Shown here one piece after another: positions 11,410 to 23,645 of a stretch of 64,000 nt of DNA. The stretch's first letter is position 1. Each line of letters starts with the position of its first letter. The stretch is from Oidiodendron maius Zn (Eukaryota; Ascomycota; Leotiomycetes; Myxotrichaceae). A program made the translations under genes and the position numbers. The stretch is taken from contig KN832877.1 of assembly GCA_000827325.1 (NCBI GenBank), positions 1,240,001-1,304,000 on the forward strand, written 5' to 3'. The notes beneath the pieces were generated by a model. The model was not told the DNA's origin. It saw nothing but the letters and a program-made list of their open reading frames with translations, and did no database searches.

Positions 11410-13179
11410 ATGGCGCCCAACGGTCTGATGGCGACCGCGGACGTTTCACGTATTGAGGCGCCCGTCAGCTTGAAGGCCTACCTCATGTGCGCATTTGCAT
11501 CCTTTGGGGGCATCTTCTTTGGCTATGACTCAGGTCATATCAATGGCGTTCTGGGCATGCCCTTCTTCATTCATCTCATCACTGGTATTCCGATCCCTGA
11601 TCCAGATGCTAGTGACGAGGTCAAGGCTGCTTTCACTCTTCCCGCTTCCCAGAAGTCCCTGATCACCTCAATCCTCTCTGCGGGCACCTTCTTTGGTGCT
11701 CTCATCGCAGGAGATCTCGCTGACTGGATTGGCCGTCGCTTCACCATTATTGCAGGTTGCGCTATCTTCATCCTTGGTGTTATCCTCCAGACTGCCTCCC
11801 ATGGAATTGGTCTCCTCGTTGCTGGCCGTCTCATAGCTGGCTTTGGTGTCGGCTTTGTCTCTGCCATAATCATCCTCTACATGTCTGAGATCGCCCCCAA
11901 GAAGTTCCGTGGAGCTATCGTCTCTGGTTACCAGTTCTGCATCACCCTCGGTCTTCTGATCGCTTCCTGTGTGACATACGGCACTCAGAACTATACCGAT
12001 ACTGGTTCTTATCGCATCCCCATCGCTCTACAGATGATTTGGGCTTTGATTCTCGCGGGTGGCCTCCTCTTCCTCCCGGAATCTCCTCGATACTATGTCA
12101 AGAAGGGCGATGTCCAGCGCGCCGCCAAGGTCCTAGCTCGTCTCCGTGGTCAGCCCAAGTATTCCGAGTACGTTCAACTGGAGCTCACTGAGATCATTGC
12201 CAATAATGAGTACGAGTTGTCGGTCATGCCGGGTGGAGGATACTTCGCGTCTTGGTTCAACTGCTTCCGAGGCGGACTCTTTAACACTTCTTCCAACTTG
12301 CGCCGCACCATTCTTGGCACTTCTTTGCAGATGATGCAGCAGATGACTGGTATTAACTTCATCTTCTACGTGAGTCAAATGAAGCGCAGTCAACGCCCTG
12401 AAGAAAATTTTGCTGATATTGTGATAGTTTGGAACCACATTCTTCCAGGAGCTGCAGACTATCAGCAATCCATTCTTGATCGGCCTCATCACTACTCTTG
12501 TCAATGTGTGCAGCACCCCGGTCTCATTCTTCGCCATTGAAAAATTTGGTCGTCGTACAATCCTGATCTACGGTGCCTTTGGAATGTTGGTCTGCGAGTT
12601 TATAGTTGCAATTGTTGGTGTTACCGCCGGAACTGAAGACAAGCACAAATCCTCGGCAGTTTCTGCCCAGATTGCCCTCATCTGCATCTACATCTTCTTC
12701 TTCGCCACCACTTGGGGTCCTGGTACGTTTCTCCATTGATTGGTAGAATTGTACTAACTACTCTAGGTGCTTGGGTTTTGGTGGGCGAGATCTTCCCGCT
12801 GCCAATTCGTGCTCGTGGTGTTGCCCTGTCCACGGCGTCCAACTGGCTTTGGAACTGCATTATCGCCGTCATCACCCCGTACATGGTCGGCAGTGCGCCT
12901 GGAGAGGCCAATCTGCAATCTCGCGTCTTCTTCATCTGGGGCTCTCTCTGCACTGCCTGCTTCGTCTACGCCTATCTCCTGGTTCCTGAGACCAAGGGCT
13001 TAAGCTTGGAGCAAGTTGATCGTATGCTGGAGGAGACCAACCCTAGATACTCCGCGAAATGGATTCCTCATTCTACTTTCGCTGCTGACTTGGGTCTTAC
13101 GGAGCCGCTTCCTGGAGCCGACCTTGTCCAAAAATCTGGGGTTACTGTGGCTCCTGAGAAGACTGTGTCAGCCACATAA
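11410..13179 (+). CDS. MFS hexose/monosaccharide transporter (sugar porter family)
   Basis: Predicted 555-residue, twelve-helix protein from exons 11410-12369, 12428-12722 and 12767-13179. Sugar-porter signatures are plain: FFGYDSGHINGVLG in helix 1, DWIGRR after helix 2, YMSEIAPKKFRG after helix 4, PESPRYYVKKG at the end of the first half, QQMTGINFIFY in helix 7 and VPETKG at the C-terminal end. Both halves are complete and the central loop has normal length. It moves hexoses across the plasma membrane with protons; high affinity is likely for this subgroup but cannot be read from sequence. The start at 11410 is the ATG closest to the conserved N-terminus and follows a pyrimidine-rich leader. 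Confidence 0.92.
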
Positions 13180-13923
13180 AACTCTGGTCCTCTTCACAGA
13201 GGCGTCGCGTTGCCTTTGATGACGATGCTATCCATCGGGAAAGGAACAGTGCTGCTGTCTGCCAAGTGCAGCCACTGAGTATGCTTCTGTGATAGACGCG
13301 GCTTTTGTTAATGCAATGTTGATGCTTGGTTGCTTGTGCATGGCTGGTACGAGGGTCGAGATAAACGTTGCCGGAATGAGAGAATTGTCAGGAATGGCGC
13401 TTGTAGGGAGGCTTGCTAATTCGAACTCATTCTCCTCCATACTCGCGTTGGTTGCTCCAGTGATTGCTACTCTGATTGGATGTTTATAATCAAGGTAGGT
13501 GGTATAACCGCATTAAGCGTAGGCAAGAGCCAAATCGTTGATTTGTCTCCGGTAAGTTTCTCGGCGTCGACTTCAACCGGTATTCATTACCACATACTGA
13601 ATCGAAATGTGGTCACGTGCCAGGGTTTTCTCAGTGGTGAAGATTTGCCCCCATCTTTCGATATGTCGCTAGATACGATTAGGTATGTAGTTTGCATCAA
13701 GGTGCACACAGCGGATCCATGCTTTCTTGGAACAAGGAGTGTTTACCCCGCAAGAGTGGACAAGGAAGTACCGAGATACTCATTGCTTGCACAAAACTCA
13801 CCTAGGTAAATAGGTTAATAGGGTATTTATTCCGTACAGTATAAAGATATGGAATTAAATGGCTGTTTGATCCATCTACATGTCGTCTATAACTCTATTT
13901 CTACATTTGCAACCTTCTCAGCT
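13180..13923. other. Intergenic, no gene seen
   Basis: About 740 bases between the transporter and the secreted EGF-GH43-like gene. Short ORFs on both strands have no recognisable content. An in-frame ATG at 13849 lies upstream of the next gene but precedes its signal peptide. Confidence 0.5.
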
Positions 13924-15117
13924 ATGAAATCGATTCTGTTCTTGGCTTCGGTCCTAGGCCTTGGTGTTCCCATCACCTCTGTTGCCATTCCGAAATGTCA
14001 TACGGACGAAGATTGCAATCTAAATGGCGTCTGTAATCCATTTAGTAAAACCTGTATCTGCGATTCTGGTTGGCGATCTTCTGATTGTGGCGAGCTCGAT
14101 GTGCGTCCTGCTACTCGCAACTCTGGATATAACCAAACGGGCGTGGGGACCTCCAGCTGGGGATCGAAGATAGTTCATGACCCCCATAACTCAAAGCTGT
14201 TCCATCTCTTCTTGGCAGAGTTCACAGACGGCTGTGGTCTCGATTATTGGTCGCCTTACAGTCGCATCATCCATGCCGAATCAACGAGTGGCCCGATCGG
14301 CCCCTACACATTTAGCAACCAGGTTGTCGGCACATTTGCACATAACCCAACGGTGGTATATTCTCCGGCAGATAAGCTCTATCTGCTTTACTATATCGGC
14401 TGCTCCTTTTCTGCTCCAGCAGTATGCACTGGTCCCAGTTTCACCTGCGGTCCCGGCAATGATCTCAATGCCGAGAGTGGGATCTCAGTTCAGTCATCAC
14501 CCGACTTAAAGACCTGGACGCCCCATGGGCAGGTTTTCTCAGGGGACAATGGAACCAATTGGGACGCGGATGTCACAAATCCAAGCCCGTTCCCACTATA
14601 CTCTCCATATCACCCAACTGCTGAGATATTGCTTGCGTACCGAGGCTGCCCATACAACTGCGGGGGAGCCGAACTCATCAATTTTGCTACGGCTCAACAC
14701 TTCCAAGGGCCGTACACTAAAATCGAGAGTCAGCCTATTTTCCAGAACGGTAACGAAGATCCATTTGTGTGGCAGGACAAGAGGGGCAATTTCCACCTTC
14801 TCCTCCACTCCCTTGAAGCTGGAGGGGCCTTTGGAGATGGGCCAAAGGTCGGGCGACACGCATTTGCAAGGGAATTTGAAGGCCCGTGGACTTTCAATAA
14901 CCAGACACTCGCCTTCAACACAACAGTGCAATATACTGACGATACGAGCGTGAACTTCTACCGACGAGAAAGACCACAGTTATTTTTTAGTGAAGATGGC
15001 CAAATGACTCCATTATACTTGACAACTGGAGTGCAAGAGGTTAACAGCCCACAAAGCTACTCCGTTATTCAGCCACTTGGCGGTGCTGCGGCATACGTAG
15101 CAAGCCTTGGCTTCTGA
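13924..15117 (+). CDS. Secreted EGF-like plus GH43-type beta-propeller protein
   Basis: Single-exon gene of 397 residues. Start chosen at 13924 because it opens a clean signal peptide (MKSILFLASVLGLGVPITSVA). An EGF-like module with six cysteines follows (about residues 26-60). The rest has the sequence character of a five-bladed beta-propeller of the GH43/GH32/GH62 superfamily, with blade-like repeats such as HDPHNSKLFHLF, AHNPTVVY, WDADVTNPSPF and NEDPFVWQDKRG. These acidic residues would sit at the propeller's central site. Family members act on plant or fungal polysaccharides, but for this EGF-linked subgroup the substrate is not known to me. Several N-x-S/T sites support secretion. Confidence 0.75.
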   Translation: MKSILFLASVLGLGVPITSVAIPKCHTDEDCNLNGVCNPFSKTCICDSGWRSSDCGELDVRPATRNSGYNQTGVGTSSWGSKIVHDPHNSKLFHLFLAEFTDGCGLDYWSPYSRIIHAESTSGPIGPYTFSNQVVGTFAHNPTVVYSPADKLYLLYYIGCSFSAPAVCTGPSFTCGPGNDLNAESGISVQSSPDLKTWTPHGQVFSGDNGTNWDADVTNPSPFPLYSPYHPTAEILLAYRGCPYNCGGAELINFATAQHFQGPYTKIESQPIFQNGNEDPFVWQDKRGNFHLLLHSLEAGGAFGDGPKVGRHAFAREFEGPWTFNNQTLAFNTTVQYTDDTSVNFYRRERPQLFFSEDGQMTPLYLTTGVQEVNSPQSYSVIQPLGGAAAYVASLGF

Positions 15118-15650
15118 CGGGAATATCTGCGCATGAAGGGACAAATCCAGCCCTGTATTTGGACTAATTTAATGGTTTGGAAAATGACTTCAACCTGAAT
15201 CTTAATACATGCCGTTTCTAGTCTCAAATTTGTATGACCCATAGCTTGAGAGTTAAGTAGAATCTTGTTAAGTGCCATTCAAGAAGCAATCTGTAGCCTG
15301 CATGGACCGACAGCAAAGATTTTGGGCCTCTAATGCAACTTTCCGTAACCTCAATCTTGATCTACTTGATCAAGTTGATGGATCCTTTACCTAGAAAGGT
15401 ACAGCAGAAACGATGTTTGGTGCAAGATGAAAATTCAGGCTGACCGGAAGGAGAAGTAAAATAGCGATCCACTCGGGTGTTGCTAAAGAACCACATGTAA
15501 AGAACATCTCTCATTACCAATTCAATTTCCTCGTTCACCACCAACATGAAGCACATCGAGATCCGATCCCTGGTGCAATAGACACCAACTATCTACACAT
15601 GTATCCCCGACGACGATAACACTTCTCCTTACCTCTGAGCCTTGCAGAGC
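15118..15650. other. Intergenic, no gene seen
   Basis: Presumed 3' end of the EGF-GH43-like gene and promoter of the SulP transporter. Nothing else is recognisable. Confidence 0.5.
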
Positions 15651-18308
15651 ATGTCTCAACGACCGACCTCCCCACCTTCAGCATCCTCCTCCTCGCGTCC
15701 TTCCCCCACCCGCTCTGCGGGCGGTCGACAGCATGCCCCTATGAACCCTAGTACTTTGCGGGAAACACATACACTTTCTAGATCACCGGAGGAAGCTCGC
15801 TCGCTGCAGGGCGACGCGGCGCAAGGATCCGAGCCCATACCGAGTCAGTCGCATGCATCACCAAGCGCAAATCCGGAGCAGGGCAATATAGGAGGAAATG
15901 GGACAAATGGCTATTCCGATGGAGACCGAGCACATGAGACAATTGCAGCGCGACGAGCTGTTGACGAGACTACGTCGCTGCTAAGGAGGCCCTTCGAGAT
16001 TGTCAATGACCCAGCTCATACAGGGCCTTGCAATCATGGAACATTCAGTCCGCAAGTGGAGAGCCCAGCAGCTAGCATAGTAGAGCAAGTGGGGAGCCCA
16101 CCGGCAGGCTATGGTGATGATGGAGGAGATAGCTCAAGCAGTTTGATCTCGGGCATTTTGTCTAAGATGGGGATAGATGGCCAAAGGAAGAAGATCAGTA
16201 CCACAAGCCGGCTGGCCGAGGAGCATGGTATTACGAATACAACATCAATGTGCGTCTCACAAGTCTTCTTTTATGTCTATTTCTGCAATTGGTGTATCTA
16301 TGGGTTTATGTGCTGACCGTTCTGCTGCGTAGGTACATCTCTTACTATATACCATTTCTTGCGTGGATCCCACAGTACAGATGGGTTCACCTTCAGGGTG
16401 ATCTCACAGCAGCCATCACGGTGGCTTCTTTCTACCTTCCAATGGCTCTTTCTTATGCATCGAATCTTGCCCACGTTCCGCCTATCAATGGCCTCTACTC
16501 CTTTGTCTTCAACCCACTTATTTATGCCATTCTGGGAAGCTGTCCCCAGATGGTGGTGGGCCCAGAGGCTGCGGGTAGTCTGCTCGTGGGAAGTGTAGTC
16601 AAAACAAGTGTTGATAAAGGAGCGACAGGGGAAGACGACGACATCATGCATGCCAGAGTTGCCGGTGTCGTGACTGGCATGGCGGGAGCTGCGATTTTCA
16701 TTGCTGGATTAACGCGTCTAGGCTTCTTAGATAATGTTCTTAGCCGACCTTTCTTGAGAGGCTTTATCTCTGCAATTGGCTTTGTCATCATTGTCGATCA
16801 ACTAATTCCTGAAATGGGCTTGACAGATCTTGCAGACCAGTTGGATGTCAGCCACGGCAGCAGTGTGGACAAGCTAGGATTCTTGTTCACCAATGCAGGA
16901 CATGCACACCGTGTAACTTGTGCGGTTGCAGGCGTAAGCTTTGTGATTATCATGATTTGCAGGTGAGGGGCTAAAACTATTATTGGTTAACCAAAACTAA
17001 TTTTCGACAGAGAGCTTAAAAACCGCCTCCAACCTCGATTCCCCAAAGTAGCATATATTCCAGATCGCTTTCTGGTGGTTGTTCTATCAGCAATTCTGAC
17101 TTGGCAGCTTCGATGGGACAAATATGGCCTGGAGATCCTAGGCGAAGTCAAGTCCGCCTCTGGAAACCCTTTCCCTTTCCACTGGCCCTTCCAATGGGCT
17201 CACTTGAAACACATTCGGGAAGCTATGGGGACTTCGTTCCTCATTGCTCTCCTTGGCTTCTTCGAGTCATCTGTTGCGGCTAAAAGCCTCGCCGGCCAAG
17301 ATCGGAAAGATGGGATCAAGGGAATCGAGCTGAGTGCGAATAGAGAATTAGTCGCGCTCGGAGTGGCAAATCTTGTAGGCTCTTGCTTTAGAGCAATACC
17401 GGCCTTCGGGGGTTATGGCCGTAGTAAGGTTAATGCCAATACTGGAGGTAAAACGCCTATGAGCTCTGTGTTCTTGAGTATAATCACTGTTATTTGTGTT
17501 GTGTATCTGTTACCAGCGTTTTATTATCTACCAGTCAGTATTACCTTCTCCTCACACATTGCCATACTAATATATTCGATAGAAAGCAGTTCTTTCTTCC
17601 ATGATCACTGTTGTAGCGTGGTCCTTGATTGAGGAAGCTCCACATGACATCGCATTCTTCATTCAGATTCGCGGATACACGGAACTTGGCCTCATGCTCA
17701 TCATCTTCGCTTCCACTATATTTTACTCCCTTACGTTGGGCATTGCAATTGGCGTCGGTCTTTCGCTTCTTTCGGTCATCAGACATAGCACTCGGCCACG
17801 AATCCAGATTCTCGGTCGAATACCGGGGACAAACAAGTTCGAGAATGCGGAGGTTAACCCAGATAAGCTGGAGTTTATCGAGGGCTGTCTAATTGTGAAG
17901 ATCCCCGAACCCCTGACTTTTGCTAATACAGGTGATCTAAAGAATCGCCTGCGCCGTCTGGAACTCTACGGCACGACCCATGCACACCCGGCCCTCCCTC
18001 GAGTGCGGAGCCCGGAACATAACAAAAATATTATCTTCGATATCCACGGCGTGACGGAACTTGACGGGTCTGGGACCCAGGTCTTAGAAGAAATCGTACG
18101 CGGCTACCGCGATCGCGGCGTTCGCATTTTCTTTTCGAGATGTCCCCCAGACGGCACCCACGTGTATGAATTGATGCGGAGGAGCGGCATCCTCGATGTT
18201 GTCGGTGGGCCGTCACATTTCGTAGATGATGTGGGCGAGGCCCTGCGTCTCACAGAAACTGAGCATACTGGTTCTGGATATGAGGACTGGACCGACGACG
18301 GAACTTGA
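15651..18308 (+). CDS. SulP/SLC26 anion (sulfate) transporter with STAS domain
   Basis: Predicted 825-residue protein from exons 15651-16249, 16333-16962, 17011-17533 and 17583-18308. A long, Ser/Pro-rich cytosolic N-terminus (about 200 residues) precedes the transport core. The core opens with YIPFLAWIPQYRW, then DLTAAITVASFYLPMALSYA and the conserved GLYSFVFNPLIYAILGSCPQMVVGPEA. The C-terminal STAS domain is complete (FDIHGVTELDGSGTQVLEEI, then a GVRIFFSRC strand). The long N-terminus and internal sequence are closer to the vacuolar or YPR003C-like branch than to plasma-membrane Sul1/Sul2, in my judgement. The exact anion and membrane are therefore inferred only. The third intron uses a less usual GTCAGT donor. 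Confidence 0.9.
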
Positions 18309-18791
18309 CGGACAATGGAATCCAGAGTTTTGAATTTGGCCTGAGTGAATGCGATGCAAATTGATTCAGATGCCATCAATTCTTAAAGATAAAAGCATAG
18401 CACAATGTGGGAGGCGCTGTGATGGCTTATTTTGCCAAAGTCGTTACTATCGACAAACTGTGTATACCGACGCGAGGCTAGAATGTTGATATATTGTCCA
18501 GTGTTAGCAACTATGATACGCTAGATATATTCAAGGTTTTAGATTTGCGAGAATTTGCTTTAGAGAGAATCCATGCAAAAGCTTGCTTCCTTGGTAAGTT
18601 TGTGGGGAAAAGCAATCTCGCACACCTCACCTCACTAATATCATAATTTGACTCTATGTTTGAGCAATGTAAATACATACATTCAGGTTATAATTTAAAT
18701 TATATAACAAAAAATTTCAACTTACGGAAGGTGTGCAGGTCGAGATCCTAAATGGTCCATAGGCTAGCACCCTTCCGTAGTCATAACTCAT
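18309..18791. other. Intergenic between convergent genes
   Basis: Shared 3' region of the SulP gene (plus) and the WSC-GH128 gene (minus). No gene seen. Confidence 0.5.
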
Positions 18792-20120
18792 TCATGTCGT
18801 TGCATACGCCATTCCAATATCAGAGAGGCCAGTCCCAGCACTGTTCACCAGGTAGTCTGGGAATACTCCAAAATAGGCATATCGGGCAACATAGCTCTGC
18901 GCGTCCAACCATGGAAGAACAGTTTGCAAGAACGCTACCTGTTGAGCATCGGTGCCATAACACTGGAACTCCGTGATCCAAATTGGCAAATGTAGCGTAT
19001 TGTATGCATTTGTTACATTACCCTGGAACCATGCAGCGCCGCTCTGCCCGTCAGCCGGATCGCAGTCTTGATAGTAGTGGATGGCGGCAAAGTCAAAGTG
19101 GCAGCCGGTGCAATTGCCCAGGAAATATTGGGTCCAGACTGCGGAGTCGTAGTTGCCGCCAGAGGAAGAGCCAACGTTGTTCCAAAGAACATTCGGCATG
19201 CCAATTTTTACGGTACCGGCGAATGGCTCCATATATGTCGCGTACCCAGCAGCAGCGTTGGCAGGAAGGATGTTGGATGAACCTGAGTATGTCAAATCCG
19301 GCTCGTTGAAACCGAGGATGTTCTTTGTCCCAACTGTCTGAACAGCTGCGGTCCAGCCGGGATCCGATCCAGAGGGCAGACCCCAGAGCATGGGGACACT
19401 GAAAATGTCAGCTTCGCATTCTCAATGGTCCATGGCTAAGCGCCTGAAGGACAAAGGGGGTTCGTGGGAGGCGTACAATTCAAACGAGGGGTTGAGATTG
19501 TAAGATGGATATCCCCAGTCATAGCCCCATGACACACTGCTATATCCAGCGAAGAGGTTCGCATATTCTGCATTTGCAGTCGGGTTGTTATTGTTATATG
19601 CAAGACCCCGCTTCCCAGTTCCTGAAGTAGGCGGCGATGAAGAGCCATACTGATATACACTCAGCCCATTGGGGCCACCACAGGTCTCCGCAGCATTGCC
19701 TTTACAAGTCATAGTGCAGAGAGAGCTCGGGTTCGTAGATAGAGCGCCTCCGTTCCCAATGGCATTACCGCACCCTAGGAAATGTCAGTATCAAAGCCAA
19801 ATAGGGCCTAACAGATCATAAAACAAGAAAAGAATGAGATGGTCCTTACAGCACTCGCCAGCGTACTCCGTTCCTGCCAATGTAAAACCGTCTGCCTGGC
19901 ATGTGCTCTGGCACAGTTCATTTGCCATGGCATTAGTACCTCCGGGGACTTGCTCGCCATTTGGCAACGCCCGTCCTGATACATTATCAGTATAGCATCC
20001 CAGGTATGTCCAGCTAGCTCTCGCTTCTATAGTAGGAGCTGCATCTCGATCAATGGCCAAACATGCTCCTTGAAGTGCGAGGGCAGAGATTGCCAATGCA
20101 CGCATAGCCGGAAATCCCAT
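18792..20120 (-). CDS. Secreted WSC-domain GH128 beta-1,3-glucanase
   Basis: Predicted 391-residue protein from exons 20120-19850, 19774-19477 and 19398-18792. A signal peptide (MRALAISALALQGACLA region) leads into a WSC carbohydrate-binding domain with its eight-cysteine spacing (YLGCYTDN to TMTCKGNAAETCGG). The first intron splits the domain at EC-W-CGN. The catalytic part starts at KRGLAYNN and has the GH128 signatures GFNEPD (acid/base Glu) and WITEFQ (nucleophile Glu). GH128 enzymes cleave beta-1,3-glucan, so roles in fungal wall remodelling or attack on other fungi are plausible. Splicing the second intron joins NPSFEF to VPMLWG as expected. An alternative start is the Met at residue 6. 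Confidence 0.92.
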
Positions 20121-20822
20121 TCTGGGCAGATGTATATCAGAGAAACTTCAAGTACTCTTGAGCTTGATTGCTGAGCAGAAGACACCGGCTTCTCAGAGCC
20201 ATCACTTGCGGTCAACTGCAAAGCTTTATATGGAAAATCATGGTAAGGAATTTGGGCTTAAAGCACTTGCTAGCAAGCCAGTTTTTAATATCCTCTAACA
20301 TTAGTTAAAAGAAATTATGCGGCGCGAGCCGTACTCGAAGCTTACAGACATGGTGTAAGTAAGAAGAGGTGGAATAAGTCCGTCACCCTGACCGAGGTCA
20401 TGCCGAGATTCGAGACCAGCAACCATGGCTGGAACTGCTGTCAGGTCCCAGGTATGGCCACTATATTCTGCAGTGAAACAGCGGCACAAACTCCCTGCAC
20501 TCGGCCTCAATTGGGCGCCAGGGAGGAATGCGGGCCTGGGGTAAATAAAAGCTTATCCCCGCATTCTTGGGTCTCTCCCTCGAGTTAGGATGAAAAGCGA
20601 CCTGTTTCCTGGATTCCGCGGACCAAGTATATAGGCACGGCCACACCATCCATTTATAATTGACCGAAGGGCTGGAGAGTCATGTCTGATGGTGGCTGGA
20701 ATGGTGCCTTGTGATATCTTCTTGCTCGCGACGGTCCGAAAAGCCCCTGTGTAACCTACGCCACAAGCTCTTACTCTTGTTTCGTGGTAGACAGTCGGTC
20801 AGCTTGCACCTAAGCATCTACG

Positions 20823-20852
20823 GCGGGGTAATGTTGCTCTGAATTACCCCGC
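20823..20852. promoter_or_regulatory. Perfect 10-base inverted repeat containing CreA-type GCGGGG sites
   Basis: GCGGGGTAAT at 20823-20832 and its exact reverse complement at 20843-20852, separated by 10 bases. GCGGGG matches the SYGGRG core bound by the fungal carbon repressor CreA/Cre1, and the doubled inverted layout is a favoured arrangement. It lies about 700 bases upstream of the GH128 glucanase start, which would be a sensible target for glucose repression. Binding is inferred, not shown. Confidence 0.4.
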
Positions 20853-20997
20853 AGGAGCGATATGCGTAACAGAGGGAGTTGGCATTAGCTGAGGCTGTGA
20901 TTCCCAAAATCCCCTATCGACGGCAGCCCGACCCAAAGTGCGGAGCTCATATCTAAACACAGCATCTAACTGAGACTAATAAAATGGGGATCTTGAC

Positions 20998-21075
20998 AGG
21001 GACGGTGATTTCGACGTAGATTGGGACTTCGACATTGGTTGGGACTTCGATAACGATGAGGATTTCGATGGCCTA
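20998..21075 (+). repeat. Imperfect GA(T/C)TTCGA repeats
   Basis: About five spaced copies of a word close to GATTTCGA or GACTTCGA, alternating with GATTGGGA-like words. The copies are degenerate. No transposon or gene context is apparent. Confidence 0.55.
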
Positions 21076-21623
21076 GTATCTCATCCTTTTCGTCGTCACC
21101 GGAATCATCTCCATCACTCTCTTTTGCCCCCATCTCCATGTAGGATCTTTCTGGAGAGGCCTTGTATTTATCAAAGTCATCCTGTGTCTTGATCATGCCA
21201 AGTAGTCTGCGCCCAAGGTTATTCTTGATACTTAAAGCTTTATATAGTATAAGTTTTTGAGATAGTCATTGGCCAGCCTGGCCTGGACCCGTCTCGTGCT
21301 CCACTGAACCCCTAACAGATAATCGACTAGCTAGATGCTATCTCTAGAGAAAAAGAGACTCTTTTGCCAGAATCGAACCGAGAACAGATATGTTGGTCTA
21401 GGGAAGGGTATTATTCAACTGGGGCCATCTAGAGCTTTAAGGGTACGTAATGGGAGTTAGTTATGCTACTGGTATAAATGTCAAGGCATTTTTGGTCTCC
21501 TTATGTATAAATTTAATGACTTATATTCCATTAGGAGCGGATGTGGTGCCTGCATCTCCCGTTCATCATTTATGCGCAATATTTACAAATCCAAACACAA
21601 GCTACGAGATCGACAGGTCATCT

Positions 21624-23645
21624 TCAAATATCACTTCCGTTGCTACTTTCTTTCTGAGGATGCAACTTCAGGATCAATTCCTTCAACTCTCTGACTTCAT
21701 TCCTTAGTCGTCGCACCTCAACTGTCGCAGTGTCGTCCTCGACATTTGGTTTCGCATCTTGAACCTTCTTGGCCCATCCCTCTGCCTCAAGAGACACATC
21801 CAAGCGTTCCCATTCCTGGGATGTATCATCGTCCTGCTCTCCGCGTCGGCGATTGCTTCGGACCTTCATCGCGCTGCGGCACTCAAACCAAGCGGCGACG
21901 AACAATAGTGGCGCATAAACGACCGCCATAACATAGTCGTTCAGTCGAGAATAGATCTTATCAGGCATCCACCATTCGAAGGGAATTATGAGGAAGAAAA
22001 TCTCGATGAGGTTAAGTGGCGCGATGAAAACGTTTTCATCCGGAGCACGGACGAACTGCATTGTCTTCTGGGCAAAGAGTGCCATATATTCATCTGTTGC
22101 GTTACCCGTAATGTCCTCATAGGCACTGTTGTAAAGGGCGATCAAGATATTCAAGAGTATGACCATGATCAGGAAAGTAAAGATATAGTAAAGAATGAGT
22201 CCGAAAGGGTGAGCGAAATTGTCGAAACCGCTGAAGTCGGGTGATTGCATCACAGCATTGGCCATAGCCTGTAGGATGAAGACGGTGGCATCCGCATTCG
22301 AATCGGCATTGTCCATGCCTATGAATGCCTGGAGGAAGCCGACAATAATGACGATGAGGAGAGCGAAGAAAATGAGAGACTCCTTCATCATAACTTTGAG
22401 GACGACCAACATAGCGCCAAAGAAGCGGATGCTGTCAAGGTAGAGGAGGAGCCGCATCCAGAACATTGGAGCCGAGAAAGCTTCTTTTGTTAGCACATAC
22501 AAATTAAAGCAAGAAGTCACCCACCGAGGAAATTGTACGAAAATTCATTGTAAGAATCCCGCGCGTGTGAATCCAGAGGATAACTTAGTGCAATGAATCT
22601 CGTAACCAAGCTAGTAGTTAGAATGCCATATAAAACCAAGTTGAATGCGTTCCAAAACCCAATATAGTACCATCCAATCTTCCAAAACTTTGAGAGCTCG
22701 TCGCAGAGAAATCCGAAAGTGAAGATGTATAAAAGGCTTTCTACCCAATCAATATCGCCAGATGCATTAACCGTGCCAATAGCTTGAGAGTAAAGCGCCA
22801 AGTATATAATGGAGAAGATGATCTGGGTTGCGTTCTGATAGATCGGTGCCCTCATTCGGTCAGGATGCACATGAACCCAATATCTTGTGTCGTCCCTCTT
22901 CCTGTAATCTACGAATGCCGTAGGATCATTGTCGTCTTGGACCAGCCAGCCCCTCCAGAGATAATTGACACACTTCTGATACCCTGAGCTACCTGTAACC
23001 CATAACGCATGGAGGTCAACGGCGCGCTCGATCACATTTGCCGGCGCAGTTTCCTGATTACCTACAACTATCGAATACCTCTTCAGCAAGATGTCCCCAA
23101 GCAGATGATCCTGGTCTTCCTCAGCCTCAATCAACCTCTTTGCAATAATCTCCGCCGCTATAGCGCGCCCATTATGTAGATCTGCATCCCAGAGTTCAAG
23201 CATGGCCTGCTTCTTGAACCATCGTTTGTTGATGAGCAAGGCATAGACGACGCAGGCGCCATACTCTGCACCACCGGCTTCTTTCGCGGTTTGGATAACA
23301 TGATGGGTTATGATGTGTGAGTGCGCGCGTGTTATTGCGGAGTGCTCCAGTTCGCAGGGCACACATTCCTCAATCAGATAGCGGAGGCGTAAGGCGACTT
23401 TCGTCACTTCGGCAGCGGGGATAGCGGAGGGCAAGGCATTTTCATGGTAGCTCGGTAGAACTGCCGTGGGATCAGAAATGGTACGAAAGAGCACAAGAAA
23501 TGAGAATACTTACGGCGCCGAGCCTCATCTGCCAATCCCAACCGGCTAGAACTAGAGCAAGGTGAGCCGGCGAACCGCACATAGAAGCTTCATGTGGAGG
23601 TGGATACCTGCGATCAAGCCCAAATACCTTCCTCCATTGCACCAT
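21624..23645 (-). CDS. YVC1: Vacuolar TRP calcium channel Yvc1
   Basis: Predicted 621-residue protein from exons 23645-23608, 23545-23514, 23460-22525 and 22483-21624. The first two exons are tiny (38 and 32 bases) and give an N-terminus of MVQWRKVFGLDRS, then RLGLADEARR. A large cytosolic N-terminal region is followed by six or so membrane segments. The pore region carries FGLILYYIFTFLIMVILLNILIALYN, and a predicted C-terminal coiled coil (VRRLRNEVRELKELILKL) follows an acidic stretch. Fungal TRPY1/Yvc1 releases calcium from the vacuole after hyperosmotic shock. The length is close to yeast Yvc1 (675). The 5' exon assignment is inferred from splice sites and frame; the main two exons are certain. 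Confidence 0.9.

Larger units (their letters stand above)
20121..21623. other. Intergenic 1.5 kb with inverted repeat and GATTTCGA-like repeats
   Basis: No supported gene. It includes the GH128 promoter, a perfect 10-base inverted repeat at 20823-20852 and an array of imperfect short repeats at about 20998-21075. A short minus-strand ORF (21196-20966) overlaps that array and is rich in Asp/Glu then Arg/Ser; I do not regard it as established. Confidence 0.5.

Noticed and set aside
21300-21430. tRNA-like TTCGAT word on the minus strand near 21370
   Set aside because: The word resembles a T-loop, but the flanking bases do not form a five-pair T stem and I could not fit an acceptor stem or anticodon arm.
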